From contig SVKJ01000003.1 of the NCBI GenBank assembly GCA_015068525.1, forward strand, positions 66,794 to 130,793: a DNA stretch of 64,000 nucleotides, written 5' to 3'. This DNA is from Oscillospiraceae bacterium (GTDB taxonomy: Bacteria; Bacillota; Clostridia; UMGS1840; HGM11507). The number at the start of each line of letters is the position of its first letter. Position 1 is the first letter of the stretch. Shown here in pieces: positions 52,298-60,865 of this stretch. Position numbers and translations under genes: made by a program. The notes under the pieces are model-generated. The model searched no databases and was not told the origin of the DNA. It worked only from the letters and a program-made list of their open reading frames with translations.

Positions 52298-53707
52298 ATG
52301 TATAATCAATTTGAAATGACAATAGGGCTTGAAACCCATATTCAGCTTAAAACTAAAAATAAACTTTTTTGTGAATGTAAAAATGAATTTACATTAGAAC
52401 CTGATATATATTGCTGTCCTGTTTGCAGAGGAGATATTAAAGATGACCTGAAAATTAATATGGAGGCTGTAGAAAAAGCGATTACTGCAGGACTTGTTAC
52501 TAATTGCCACATCAACGAAACATCAAGTTGGGACAGGAAAAACTACTCATATCCTGATCTTCCTAAAGGTTACCAGATAACCCAGTATGATATTCCACTT
52601 TGTGAGAATGGATATATTGATATAGGAACTAAAAAAATCCGTATTGAGCGAATTCATATGGAAGAAGATGCCGGTAAACTTATTTATAATAAAGATGGGG
52701 AAGTTATATGTGACCATAACAGATGTGGAGTGCCTCTTATAGAGATTGTTACAAAGCCTGATATTAAGTCAGCCTGCGAGGCATCAGAATACTTAAAAAA
52801 ATTAAGACTAAATATGCTTTATCTTAATGTATCTGATTGTAAAATGGAAGAAGGTTCTTTAAGATGTGATGTTAATATTTCGGTTAAAAGAAAAGAAGAT
52901 ATTAACTCTGGCGTAAAATGCGAAATAAAAAATCTTAATTCTTTTTCTTTTATTGAAAAAGCAATTGATTACGAATTCAAAAGACAGGTTGATTTGATTT
53001 TAAAAGGTGAAAAGATTATACAGGAAACAAGGAAATTTGACAGCGGAAAAGGTATAACTGTATCTATGAGAACAAAGGAAAATTCCTCTGATTACGGTTA
53101 CGAAACTGAACCTTTTCTTGATAAACTTTTTGTTTCTTCTGACCTTATTGAAAATATTAAAAAGACTATTCCTGTACTTCCTGAAAAAAGAATGAAAAAG
53201 TACGTAGATGAATATGGTTTATCCGAGTCGGATGCAAAACTAATAGTATCTATGAAAAATATTTCTGATTTTTTTGAAGATTGTATAGACAATGTTAATT
53301 GCAGGTTAACCCTATCAAATATTATTGTTAATGAGGTTTTGAAACTTTCCAAAAATGGAGAAATTAAAGTTTCCAAAAATCAGTTAACAGAACTTTCAAA
53401 TTTGCTTTCGGATAATCTGATAAGCAACCAATCTGCAAAAAAAATATTAGAAAAAATCTGGGATACGCAATTTTTACCAAAAGATTTATGTGACAAAATG
53501 GATTTGTGGCAGATAAGCAGCGAGGAAATTTTATATCCTATAGTTAAAGATACGATTGACTGTAATGTTAAAATTATTGAGGACTATAAAAAAGGAAAAA
53601 CAAATGCCATTAAAACAATTATTGGAATTGTTATGAAGAAAACCTCGGGTAAGGCTAACGGAAACGTAGTTAATAAGATAATATCTGATATTTTAAATAC
53701 TCTTTGA
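52298..53707 (+). CDS. gatB: Aspartyl/glutamyl-tRNA amidotransferase subunit B, divergent solitary copy
   Basis: GatB activates Glu-tRNA(Gln) or Asp-tRNA(Asn) for transamidation. The 469-residue protein has MTIGLETHIQLKTK, the zinc knuckle CEC and CCPVC, DRKNYSYPDLPKGYQITQYD, IERIHMEEDAGKL and GVPLIEIVTKPDI. A C-terminal YqeY-like tail follows (EDYKKGKTNAIKTIIGIVMKK). The normally invariant DYRYFPEPDL segment reads DYGYETEPFL, and several conserved regions are shortened. No gatA or gatC lies nearby. It may be the only GatB, or a second divergent copy with altered specificity. Confidence 0.85.
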   Translation: MYNQFEMTIGLETHIQLKTKNKLFCECKNEFTLEPDIYCCPVCRGDIKDDLKINMEAVEKAITAGLVTNCHINETSSWDRKNYSYPDLPKGYQITQYDIPLCENGYIDIGTKKIRIERIHMEEDAGKLIYNKDGEVICDHNRCGVPLIEIVTKPDIKSACEASEYLKKLRLNMLYLNVSDCKMEEGSLRCDVNISVKRKEDINSGVKCEIKNLNSFSFIEKAIDYEFKRQVDLILKGEKIIQETRKFDSGKGITVSMRTKENSSDYGYETEPFLDKLFVSSDLIENIKKTIPVLPEKRMKKYVDEYGLSESDAKLIVSMKNISDFFEDCIDNVNCRLTLSNIIVNEVLKLSKNGEIKVSKNQLTELSNLLSDNLISNQSAKKILEKIWDTQFLPKDLCDKMDLWQISSEEILYPIVKDTIDCNVKIIEDYKKGKTNAIKTIIGIVMKKTSGKANGNVVNKIISDILNTL

Positions 53708-53731
53708 ATTAAATCAAAGAGTATTTTTTTT
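53699..53731 (+). terminator. Intrinsic terminator overlapping the gatB stop
   Basis: ACTCTTTGA and TCAAAGAGT form a perfect stem that contains the TGA stop codon and is followed by TTTTTTT. Confidence 0.9.
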
Positions 53732-53768
53732 ATTATTGTTTAAGATAACAATATAAGGAGGAAAAAAT

Positions 53769-54743
53769 ATGTGTACTGCAATTTCATTTAAAACAAAAGA
53801 CCATTATTTTGGAAGAAATCTAGATTATGAACAAACATTTGGGGAAAAAGTTATTATAACACCCCGTAATTTTACTTTGAAATTTAAACATCAGAAAGAA
53901 ATTAAAAATCATTTTTCTTTTATAGGAATGGGAATAATAGAAGAGGATTATCCACTTTATTTTGATTTAACTAATGAAGCAGGATTGTCTTTTGCAGGGC
54001 TAAATTTTCCTTATAATGCAAAATATAACAGTTTTGAAAATAATAAAATAAATTTAACCCCTTATGAACTTCCTCTTTTTATTCTTTCTGAATGTTCGAA
54101 TGTATGTGAAGTTGTTAATATACTTAAAAAAGTTAATCTGTTAAATATACCGTTTAACCAAAAGTATTCCTTAACACCTCTTCATTTTATGTTTTCAGAT
54201 AAAGATAAATCAATCGTTTTCGAAACAACTTCTAAGGGGAATTTTATATATGAAAACAGAACGGGTGTTCTAACGAATAATCCGCAGTTTAATATTCAAC
54301 TTCACAATTTAAATAATTATATGAATGTATCAAGTAAAGAACCTGAAAATTTATTTTCCAAAAAAATAGGACTTCAAGTGTATTCAAGAGGAATGGGAGG
54401 TATAGGACTTCCTGGAGATTTATCTTCAATGTCAAGATTTGTAAAGGGAGTATTTATTAAAATGAATTCAGTGTGCGATGATGATGAAGAAAGTTCGGTA
54501 ACACAGTTTTTTCATATTTTATATTCTGTATATCAACAAAAAGGGTGCGTTTGTATTTCCGATAATACTTATGAGAAAACAAACTACACCTCTTGTTGTA
54601 ATACCGATAAAGGTATTTATTATTATACAACTTATTATAATAACAGAATAACAAAAATTGATATGAATAATGAAGACTTGAACTCATCATCTCTTATAAG
54701 TTACACGCTTAATAATAAGCAGGATTTTTTAGATGGAAATTGA
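53769..54743 (+). CDS. Choloylglycine hydrolase family (bile salt hydrolase/penicillin V acylase-like)
   Basis: This Ntn-hydrolase cleaves linear amide bonds such as glycine- or taurine-conjugated bile acids. The 324-residue protein begins MCTAIS, so Cys2 becomes the catalytic N-terminal nucleophile. Further family residues are seen in GRNLDYE, VIITPRNF, YFDLTNEAGLSFAGLNFP, LTNNPQFNIQLHNL (Asn near 171) and GLPGDLSSMSRFVK (substrate/charge Arg). The overall pattern is closer to bile salt hydrolases than to typical penicillin V acylases, but substrate preference needs biochemistry. Its tail overlaps the converging ATPase gene by 15 bases. Confidence 0.88.
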   Translation: MCTAISFKTKDHYFGRNLDYEQTFGEKVIITPRNFTLKFKHQKEIKNHFSFIGMGIIEEDYPLYFDLTNEAGLSFAGLNFPYNAKYNSFENNKINLTPYELPLFILSECSNVCEVVNILKKVNLLNIPFNQKYSLTPLHFMFSDKDKSIVFETTSKGNFIYENRTGVLTNNPQFNIQLHNLNNYMNVSSKEPENLFSKKIGLQVYSRGMGGIGLPGDLSSMSRFVKGVFIKMNSVCDDDEESSVTQFFHILYSVYQQKGCVCISDNTYEKTNYTSCCNTDKGIYYYTTYYNNRITKIDMNNEDLNSSSLISYTLNNKQDFLDGN

Positions 54744-55793
54744 ATTTAAAAACTGGAGTGAAAAATTATTCAGTTTGGCATAATCCATTGCCTTTATATA
54801 ATATTCTTCCAGTAAATCATGTTTTAATTTTGCCTCTTTTAATATTGATACTGAGTGGTTAAACAGTTCATCAATTAAGTTTAAGTTGTAATTTACCGAC
54901 TCCTGATTGATTTTTTTAGGGTCGTACAGTTTAAATAAATCGACAATCTCACCTTTATAACAAGGATGGTACTTATTTGATGTCACAATTGCTGTGTCAA
55001 TTTCAGGGATTATTATATGTTCTAATTTGTAAGAGGGGCCAACAGGACAGTAGAAACTTTCAATTTCGAATTCATTTATTTCTAAGTTTGTTCTTACTTT
55101 TTCCAGTATTTTATATGTTAAATCGCCAATATTTGAATTTAAAATATATACTTTTTTGCATTTTAAAGTCCTGTCTAAAAAGTTTTTAAAACCTGAAGGA
55201 GTTATTGCAGATAAAAATAATTTTGTATCCTTGTAACCTTTGCCTTTTTTTTCTTCTGTAATATTATCAATTAAATATCTTATTAGAGAGTAAAATTCAT
55301 TACTGTTAAGTGAACTTTTATATGTTTCTTCTAAATCTTCATACAATGGGACAGATGCTTCTAAATAGCGATATGCTTTTTTAAAAGTCAGGCTTATTGA
55401 GTCAGTAAGATCAATAATTTCGTTCTTGTTTTTTTCAAGTTTTTTGGCATCAAAGAAATCGGCCAGATTAAGCATTTCATAAACTGCGCCCGGATAAGCA
55501 GGGTCTATAATATGCGGAGATGTACCGTCAACAAGTAATATGCCTTTTTCCAAAATAAAAACACCGTCTAGCGAATCAGGGTCTGAGGAACAATGATAAT
55601 AATTTATATGAAAATTTTTTTCTTCAAATATTTTTCCGGTTTCTTTCATTAATGTCGATTTTCCAACACCGGGTCCGCCTTTTATTGTATATATTTTTTT
55701 TATCATATTGTTTTTTAATATTTCATTATAATAGTTAAAAAAACCTTGTGTTGTATTTCCACCGGGAAAATAATAATTGTTTAATAAATTCAT
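54729..55793 (-). CDS. P-loop ATPase, conserved hypothetical (PRK06851-like)
   Basis: The 354-residue protein begins with a short helical region and then a Walker A, KGGPGVGKSTLMKETGK (about residues 38-54). Conserved stretches YYHCSSDPDSLDGVFI, LVDGTSPHIIDPAYPGAV and a second-half domain (ITPSGFKNFLDRTL) match a family of uncharacterised Firmicutes ATPases. It converges with and overlaps the hydrolase gene. No membrane segment or signal is visible. The function is unknown. Confidence 0.78.
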   Translation of the reverse strand: MNLLNNYYFPGGNTTQGFFNYYNEILKNNMIKKIYTIKGGPGVGKSTLMKETGKIFEEKNFHINYYHCSSDPDSLDGVFILEKGILLVDGTSPHIIDPAYPGAVYEMLNLADFFDAKKLEKNKNEIIDLTDSISLTFKKAYRYLEASVPLYEDLEETYKSSLNSNEFYSLIRYLIDNITEEKKGKGYKDTKLFLSAITPSGFKNFLDRTLKCKKVYILNSNIGDLTYKILEKVRTNLEINEFEIESFYCPVGPSYKLEHIIIPEIDTAIVTSNKYHPCYKGEIVDLFKLYDPKKINQESVNYNLNLIDELFNHSVSILKEAKLKHDLLEEYYIKAMDYAKLNNFSLQFLNSISI

Positions 55794-55976
55794 GTTTTAA
55801 TTCACCTCATAATAAATTTATGCAAGTTTTGAAAAATAAATATATAATTTTTTAAAATATCTATTTTTTTTTAGAAAAATATATGATATAATATAAAAAA
55901 TGTATTTTACATTTAACATAAGGTAATAAATATAGTATATATTTAATCCGAATTGTAACTTTTGGGAGGTTTATTT

Positions 55977-56303
55977 ATGGCAGGAAAAAATGTTATTGAG
56001 TTAACAAAAGATAATTTTAATGAATATTTATCTAAGGATTTACCTCTACTTGTTGATTTCTGGGCTTCATGGTGTGGTCCATGCAGAATGCTGGGTCCTG
56101 TAATAGATGAAGTTGCAGAGGAATATGAGGGTAAGATGTATGTAGGTAAAGTAAATGTTGATGAACAACCGGAACTTGCCCAAGAATTTAAAATTATGAC
56201 AATTCCTACAGTTTTTATTTTAAAAGACGGGGAAATTGTTGATAAATTAAATGGTGCAGTTCCACTTGAACAAATGGAAGATTTTATTGAAAATAATTTA
56301 TAA
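55977..56303 (+). CDS. trxA: Thioredoxin
   Basis: The ATG at 55977 is chosen because GGGAGGT lies nine bases upstream. The 108-residue protein is of normal length with the redox motif WCGPC in [19 protein letters not shown]. The cis-Pro loop [12 protein letters not shown] and the C-terminal helix are intact. It reduces protein disulfides in the cytosol. smpB starts 14 bases later. A -10-like TATAAT lies at 55887-55892 without a clear -35. Confidence 0.95.
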   Translation: MAGKNVIELTKDNFNEYLSKDLPLLVDFWASWCGPCRMLGPVIDEVAEEYEGKMYVGKVNVDEQPELAQEFKIMTIPTVFILKDGEIVDKLNGAVPLEQMEDFIENNL

Positions 56304-56317
56304 AACGGGGACAGAAA

Positions 56318-56773
56318 ATGGCGATTAAAAGTATTTCCAAGAATAAAAAAGCATGGCATGAATACTTTATATTAGAAGAATATGAAACAGGAATTGAACT
56401 TGTAGGCACTGAGGTAAAATCTATAAGAAAAGGATCTGTTAATTTAAAAGACTCATACGTTGATGTGAAAAACGGTGAAGCCTTTATTATTGGTATGCAT
56501 GTAAGCCCTTATGAAAATGGAAATATTTTTAACAGGGATCCTTTGCGTGTCAGAAAATTATTACTTCATAAAAAAGAAATATTCAAACTTATGGGAAAAT
56601 TAACGGAGGAAGGGTTAACTATCGTTCCTCTTGAAATTTATCTTAAGGATAAATGGGTTAAGTTAAAAATTGCACTTGCTAAAGGTAAAAAACTTTATGA
56701 TAAAAGAGATGCAGACGCTGAAAGAAGTGCAAAGCGAAATATTGAAAGAACATTAAAATCATATCAGAATTAA
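56318..56773 (+). CDS. smpB: SsrA-binding protein SmpB
   Basis: SmpB binds tmRNA and delivers it to stalled ribosomes. The 151-residue protein has the RNA-binding core ([39 protein letters not shown]) and the basic C-terminal tail ([20 protein letters not shown]) needed for ribosome entry. It lies immediately upstream of its RNA partner, the common arrangement. Confidence 0.95.
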   Translation: MAIKSISKNKKAWHEYFILEEYETGIELVGTEVKSIRKGSVNLKDSYVDVKNGEAFIIGMHVSPYENGNIFNRDPLRVRKLLLHKKEIFKLMGKLTEEGLTIVPLEIYLKDKWVKLKIALAKGKKLYDKRDADAERSAKRNIERTLKSYQN

Positions 56774-56791
56774 AACTTCTGTAATCGATAT

Positions 56792-57133
56792 GGGGATGTA
56801 TCGGTTTCGACGGGGGTTTTGAAGTATGGGTAGCGAGTAGTTTTGAGCAAAACTTAAAAAGCTTAAATTTTTAAATATAAAAGCTAATAACGAATTAGTT
56901 GCTGCCTAATTAAGGCAGTCGTCTTGCCTGTGAGTACCACGGCACAGGACAAGGCGTCAATTAGTGGTGAACGTGAGTATGCAATGCTTTGAGCATACCA
57001 TGAATAATTAAGCAACCGAATTACAATAGTTTTCTTGTGGACTTTGTAATGAGGATTTGACCACAAGATACACTCGTAGAAGCCTGTATGAATGAACTTT
57101 CGGACAGGAGTTCGACTCTCCTCATCTCCACCA
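56792..57133 (+). ncRNA. ssrA: tmRNA (SsrA)
   Basis: The 342-base gene starts GGGGATG and ends CATCTCC plus ACCA, forming the acceptor stem with encoded CCA. TATCGGTTTCGACGGGG is the conserved 5' end, and GAGTTCGACTCTCCTCA the T arm. A short reading frame GCT-AAT-AAC-GAA-TTA-GTT-GCT-GCC-TAA at 56883-56909 encodes a tag ending NNELVAA. Pseudoknot-like pairings occur in the middle. It follows smpB by 18 bases. Confidence 0.95.
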
Positions 57134-57177
57134 AAAAGAAACGACAATTTTCTTAAAGAAAGTTGTCGTTTCTTTTT
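57134..57177 (+). terminator. Intrinsic terminator of tmRNA
   Basis: AAAAAGAAACGACAA and TTGTCGTTTCTTTTT form a 15-bp stem directly after CCA, followed by further T residues. Confidence 0.92.
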
Positions 57178-57179
57178 GT

Positions 57180-57300
57180 ATTATTCATTTTTCATTATTC
57201 AATATTCATCATTCATTAAATGCGACAAGATTTTTTAATGAATAATGAAAACGTAATTCGCCTTCGGCTGATGAATAATTAATAATTGAAAATTTATTAT
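57180..57300. repeat. AT-rich imperfect palindromic repeat (ATTCATTATTCAT type)
   Basis: Repeats of ATTCAT on the left are complementary to ATGAATAATGAA and GATGAATAATTAAT on the right, enclosing a small GC-richer AATTCGCCTTCGGC core. The long imperfect inverted structure resembles non-autonomous palindromic elements of Firmicutes. It lies between the tmRNA terminator and the next promoter. Confidence 0.5.
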
Positions 57301-57314
57301 TTTAATGTTATAAT
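57286..57314 (+). promoter_or_regulatory. Promoter of the SLH protein gene, at the edge of the repeat
   Basis: TTGAAA and TATAAT are spaced by 17 bases. The -35 is contributed by the repeat element. Confidence 0.7.
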
Positions 57315-57346
57315 TAATTTAAAAAAAGAAGGAAAGGATAGATTAT

Positions 57347-58555
57347 ATGTTAAAGAAAAAAAACAAACAAATTATAACTCTTGTGCTGTGTTGTGTGATA
57401 CTTATTACATCTTCTTTATCTGTTTTTAGTGCATCGATTATTATTCTTCCAAATAGAGATTTTGAGATTTCATTACGTGAATTTTCTGATGTTACACTTG
57501 CTCATTGGTTTTATGATGATGTTATGATAATGGCGCGTCGCGGATATATACAAGGTACATCTGAACCTGTTGACGGTATTGGTATATTTGAACCTAACGG
57601 AAATGTTACGTTAGGGCAATTTTTAGCTATTGCTACCCGTATTATGATTGGTGATAAAAATGACAAAACAAGTGATTCTCATTGGGCAAAAAAGTACTAT
57701 GATATAGCAATTAGCGAAGGACTTATATCTGCTGCTGATTTTTTGGGGGATGCAAGTTCTTTAGATACACCATTGACTCGCGAAGATATGGCGTATATTC
57801 TTGTTAATATTGCCAAGAAAAGAGGCGAGAGCCTTAAATTGCTTGAAGGTATAGACAATAATATCACAGATTTAAGTAACGTATCAGATAAGAGGCGTGA
57901 TGCAGTAAAACTTGCCTATTCATCAGGATTGCTAACAGGTAAGGATAACTATGAGTTTAGACCTATGGAGTTATTAACAAGAGCCGAAACTGCGACTGTG
58001 TTTTGCCGAGTTCTTAATTTCAGGGAAAGGCCGAAAGTTACTGTTGTAAGCAAAGAAGAAGTTGAATATGCTAAATATGTTGTTAGGGGCGAGGGGAGAA
58101 CGCAGGGACTGTTAAGAGCCGAATATGCCCGTCAGTTTGATATACAAGCGCTTAATAATGTACGAGTAGGTGAAGATGAAAAAGGGGTATATTTAGAATT
58201 TACTGCACCTGTTTTACCGGATTTGTTAAAGAAAGATTTTGAATTTACTGTAGGTGCTGATGTTTATGAGCCAAATGCAGAAGTTCCAACAGGTTTTGTA
58301 ATGTCATTGGTAGAATCAGGTGAGTATTTTAAGGGATACTTTATCGATGTAGAAGATAATTATATAAGAAAAGAGCGTATAAAGTCTGCTAATGTAACAG
58401 TTTCGGTAAGACATAAGACACTATGCGAAAGTATGCTGGGACATACAGTATATATTTATTCAAAAACTCAGGCATTAGAAGGATGGTACGACAATAACCA
58501 TAATTCAATTATTGAATATGACAGCACACATATATTTGCAGGTATAGGCAGGTAA
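57347..58555 (+). CDS. SLH-domain surface protein
   Basis: The 402-residue protein has a signal peptide (about residues 5-30). Three SLH repeats span about 35-225 (FSDVTLAHWFYDDVMIMARRGYIQGT, AISEGLISAADFLG, LLTGKDNYEFRPMELLTRAE). The C-terminal domain of about 170 residues is not recognised and is probably beta-rich. It would attach to the secondary wall polymer. GAAGGAAAGG precedes the ATG and a strong terminator follows the stop, so it is monocistronic. Confidence 0.82.
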   Translation: MLKKKNKQIITLVLCCVILITSSLSVFSASIIILPNRDFEISLREFSDVTLAHWFYDDVMIMARRGYIQGTSEPVDGIGIFEPNGNVTLGQFLAIATRIMIGDKNDKTSDSHWAKKYYDIAISEGLISAADFLGDASSLDTPLTREDMAYILVNIAKKRGESLKLLEGIDNNITDLSNVSDKRRDAVKLAYSSGLLTGKDNYEFRPMELLTRAETATVFCRVLNFRERPKVTVVSKEEVEYAKYVVRGEGRTQGLLRAEYARQFDIQALNNVRVGEDEKGVYLEFTAPVLPDLLKKDFEFTVGADVYEPNAEVPTGFVMSLVESGEYFKGYFIDVEDNYIRKERIKSANVTVSVRHKTLCESMLGHTVYIYSKTQALEGWYDNNHNSIIEYDSTHIFAGIGR

Positions 58556-58558
58556 TAC

Positions 58559-58597
58559 AGAAAGGCTCAAACCATATAAGGTTTGAGCCTTTCTTTG
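58559..58597. terminator. Bidirectional terminator between converging SLH and LysR genes
   Basis: AGAAAGGCTCAAACC pairs perfectly with GGTTTGAGCCTTTCT across a six-base loop; T-richness is modest on both sides. Confidence 0.85.
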
Positions 58598-58612
58598 TTT
58601 AAAAATATATTA

Positions 58613-59470
58613 TCAAAAACTCTTTTCTTTTAAAAAATCAAGAAAATCACGAATGATACCATGTGACAAATGTTCCTTATAAAACACATACACAGTTTGC
58701 CGTGCTATAAAATCTGATACATCAAGAAATTTGGTTTTATTATCATTGTTAATGTTTTCATTTTTGTCATCATATCTTTCTATACCGATTCCAATTCCGG
58801 CTTCAACATATTTATTGTAGCATAATAAATCATTTGTCTGAACAACAAAATTTGGTGTAAAACCTTCGCGTCGGCAAGCCTCTAAAAGCATATTGTGTGT
58901 ACTGCCCAGTTCGCCGAAAGAAATAAAAGATTCGTTGCAAAGTTGTTTTAATTTCAATTTTTTATTACATAAATGACTGTTTGCAGAAACTTTTAAGCGT
59001 ATTTTTCTGCTGCATAACTCAAAATTATCATATTCTGAATATTTAAATAGTTTATCATCAATTATTATATCAAAGTCTTCTTTATGCGTACCTGTATAAT
59101 CAAAAATTGTCTTAAATGTTATATCAGGATGATTTTTTTTATATTCAATTATATAATCTGTAATTTCTTTTCTTAATGCACGAATATAAATTTTAATTTC
59201 ACATACATTGTTTTTATGTGGTGAAATTGAGTCAATAAGATTATCTAATTCATTAAAAATTATACATAATGAGTTCTGTAATTTTTTTCCGTTCTCGTTT
59301 AATTCTATTTTGTTGCTGTATCTATGAAATAGTAAGCAGCCGAGTTCTTTTTCTAAACGTTTTACAGATGCTGATACCGAAGATAGCGGAACCATATATT
59401 TTTCCGCAGTCTTTGAAAAACTTCCGTTTTTAGCACTTTCAAAAAAATAACGAAGTTGCAGAATTTCCAT
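58613..59470 (-). CDS. LysR-family transcriptional regulator
   Basis: The 285-residue protein starts with the LysR helix-turn-helix (LQLRYFFESAKNGSFSKTAEKYMVPLSSVSASVKRLEKELG, about residues 4-45). A periplasmic-binding-like effector domain follows (about 90-285, with FIIDYTG-type strands and GIGIGIERYDD). It is divergent from the M20 peptidase gene with a 134-base gap. LysR regulators often control the divergent neighbour, so that gene is the predicted target. The effector is unknown. Confidence 0.9.
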   Translation of the reverse strand: MEILQLRYFFESAKNGSFSKTAEKYMVPLSSVSASVKRLEKELGCLLFHRYSNKIELNENGKKLQNSLCIIFNELDNLIDSISPHKNNVCEIKIYIRALRKEITDYIIEYKKNHPDITFKTIFDYTGTHKEDFDIIIDDKLFKYSEYDNFELCSRKIRLKVSANSHLCNKKLKLKQLCNESFISFGELGSTHNMLLEACRREGFTPNFVVQTNDLLCYNKYVEAGIGIGIERYDDKNENINNDNKTKFLDVSDFIARQTVYVFYKEHLSHGIIRDFLDFLKEKSF

Positions 59471-59548
59471 ATTTTTAACCTCATTTTTATGTTTTATTTT
59501 GATTATACATTATTTTTTATAATAATGCAATGTTAATTTAGTTGATTA

Positions 59549-59577
59549 TTTACGATAATGTATTAATGTGGTACAAT
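59549..59577 (+). promoter_or_regulatory. Promoter of the M20 peptidase gene
   Basis: TTTACG and TACAAT are spaced by 17 bases in the intergenic region shared with the divergent LysR gene, consistent with activator control of a weak -35. Confidence 0.5.
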
Positions 59578-59604
59578 ATAGAAAAATATTTGGGGTGTTA
59601 TACA

Positions 59605-60750
59605 ATGAATGAAATATTTAACTACATTGACAGTCACGCAGAAGAATATACTCAATTTTTAAAAAAAATCTGCAGTTTTGAGGCAACTGCAAAAGATAAG
59701 AAAGAAATTGACAAAATGCTTGATTATATTTCTGAATTTGCTCTTAATAAGGGCTTTAATGTTGAAAGGGTTCCGTTTGAAAATTGCGGAGACTTTTTAA
59801 TTATTGATATAAATAAAAATATGGATAAAGGTAGTGTATTTCTTGCTCATACAGATACTGTTCATAAAAAAGGAACTTTCGGATATCCTTTAGTAAAAAT
59901 AGAAAACGGAAAAATGCAAGGACCTGGTATGATTGACTGCAAAGGTGGGATTGCAATTGCTCTTCTAACAATGGAGTCTTTAAAGAAGTATGGCATTAAA
60001 GATCACACAAGACTTATTTTAACTTCTGACGAGGAGGTTTCAAATGTTTTAGGTGGTAAAAAAGAACAACAGTTTTTTAAAGAAAAAGTATGTGGCTTTA
60101 AAAATGCACTTAATTGTGAAACAACAAAAAATAATGAAGTTGTCGTTTCAAGAAAAGGAATTTTGCGTCTTAGAATTGATATTAAAGGAATTGGTGGACA
60201 TTCAGGGATTGAATATTTTAATTCATCAAGTGCTGTGCTGGAAGCAGCTAAAAAAATTGTAGCACTTGAGAGTGCAAGTAAGCAGGGAGGAACTACATAT
60301 AATTGCAGTATCATAAATGGTGGAACCGTTGCAAATATTATTCCGAATGAGTGTTCGTTTGTTGTTGATGTAAGAGTTGTAAATGTTGACAGTATGAAAG
60401 ATGCGGAAGAATTTATCAATAAGGTTGCAAATAAAAGTTATGTTAAGGGTACAATATCGACTGTTACAAAGATTAGTTCAAGAATGCCTATGTTAAAAAA
60501 TGATGAAACTTTGAAATTATTTAACACACTTTCTAAAATCAGCATAAAATATGGCTTGGGTGAACTTACTCCCGTTGAATCAGGAGGAGGCTCTGATTCA
60601 GCATATACTCAACTTGCAGGCGTACCGAGTTTATGTGGTTTGGGTGGAAGCGGGGATTTCTGCCATACTAATAAAGAATATATAGAAATAAATTCTATTT
60701 CCAAAAGAGCTAAACTGTTGGCAGCATTTTGTGTAAAACAGGGAATATGA
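59605..60750 (+). CDS. M20-family metallopeptidase (carboxypeptidase/deacylase type)
   Basis: The ATG at 59605 follows GGGGTG; an in-frame ATG 21 codons upstream lies across the promoter. The 381-residue product has the M20 metal-binding motifs FLAHTDTVHKKG (His/Asp), GPGMIDCKGGIA (bridging Asp) and LTSDEEVSN (catalytic and metal Glu). The dimerisation domain contains GIGGHSGIEY, and the late metal-binding part contains GGSGDFCHTNKEYIE. Members hydrolyse peptides, glutamate conjugates or N-acyl amino acids. It is regulated probably by the divergent LysR protein. Confidence 0.9.
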   Translation: MNEIFNYIDSHAEEYTQFLKKICSFEATAKDKKEIDKMLDYISEFALNKGFNVERVPFENCGDFLIIDINKNMDKGSVFLAHTDTVHKKGTFGYPLVKIENGKMQGPGMIDCKGGIAIALLTMESLKKYGIKDHTRLILTSDEEVSNVLGGKKEQQFFKEKVCGFKNALNCETTKNNEVVVSRKGILRLRIDIKGIGGHSGIEYFNSSSAVLEAAKKIVALESASKQGGTTYNCSIINGGTVANIIPNECSFVVDVRVVNVDSMKDAEEFINKVANKSYVKGTISTVTKISSRMPMLKNDETLKLFNTLSKISIKYGLGELTPVESGGGSDSAYTQLAGVPSLCGLGGSGDFCHTNKEYIEINSISKRAKLLAAFCVKQGI

Positions 60751-60865
60751 ATGCGAGATTAACAGTTGCATAGAGTTTGTGATTGTCATAATATGATTTT
60801 TATTTCAGGGAACTTTTTCCATTTTATTTCGTCTAAATAGTATAAAGATATTTGGAGGAGTAAAA

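Noticed and set aside
56884..57147. Minus-strand reading frame over tmRNA
   Set aside because: It overlaps the well-defined ssrA gene and its terminator.
57180..57300. CRISPR array in the ATTCAT-rich region
   Set aside because: The short repeats are irregular, without unique spacers of even length, and form a palindrome instead.
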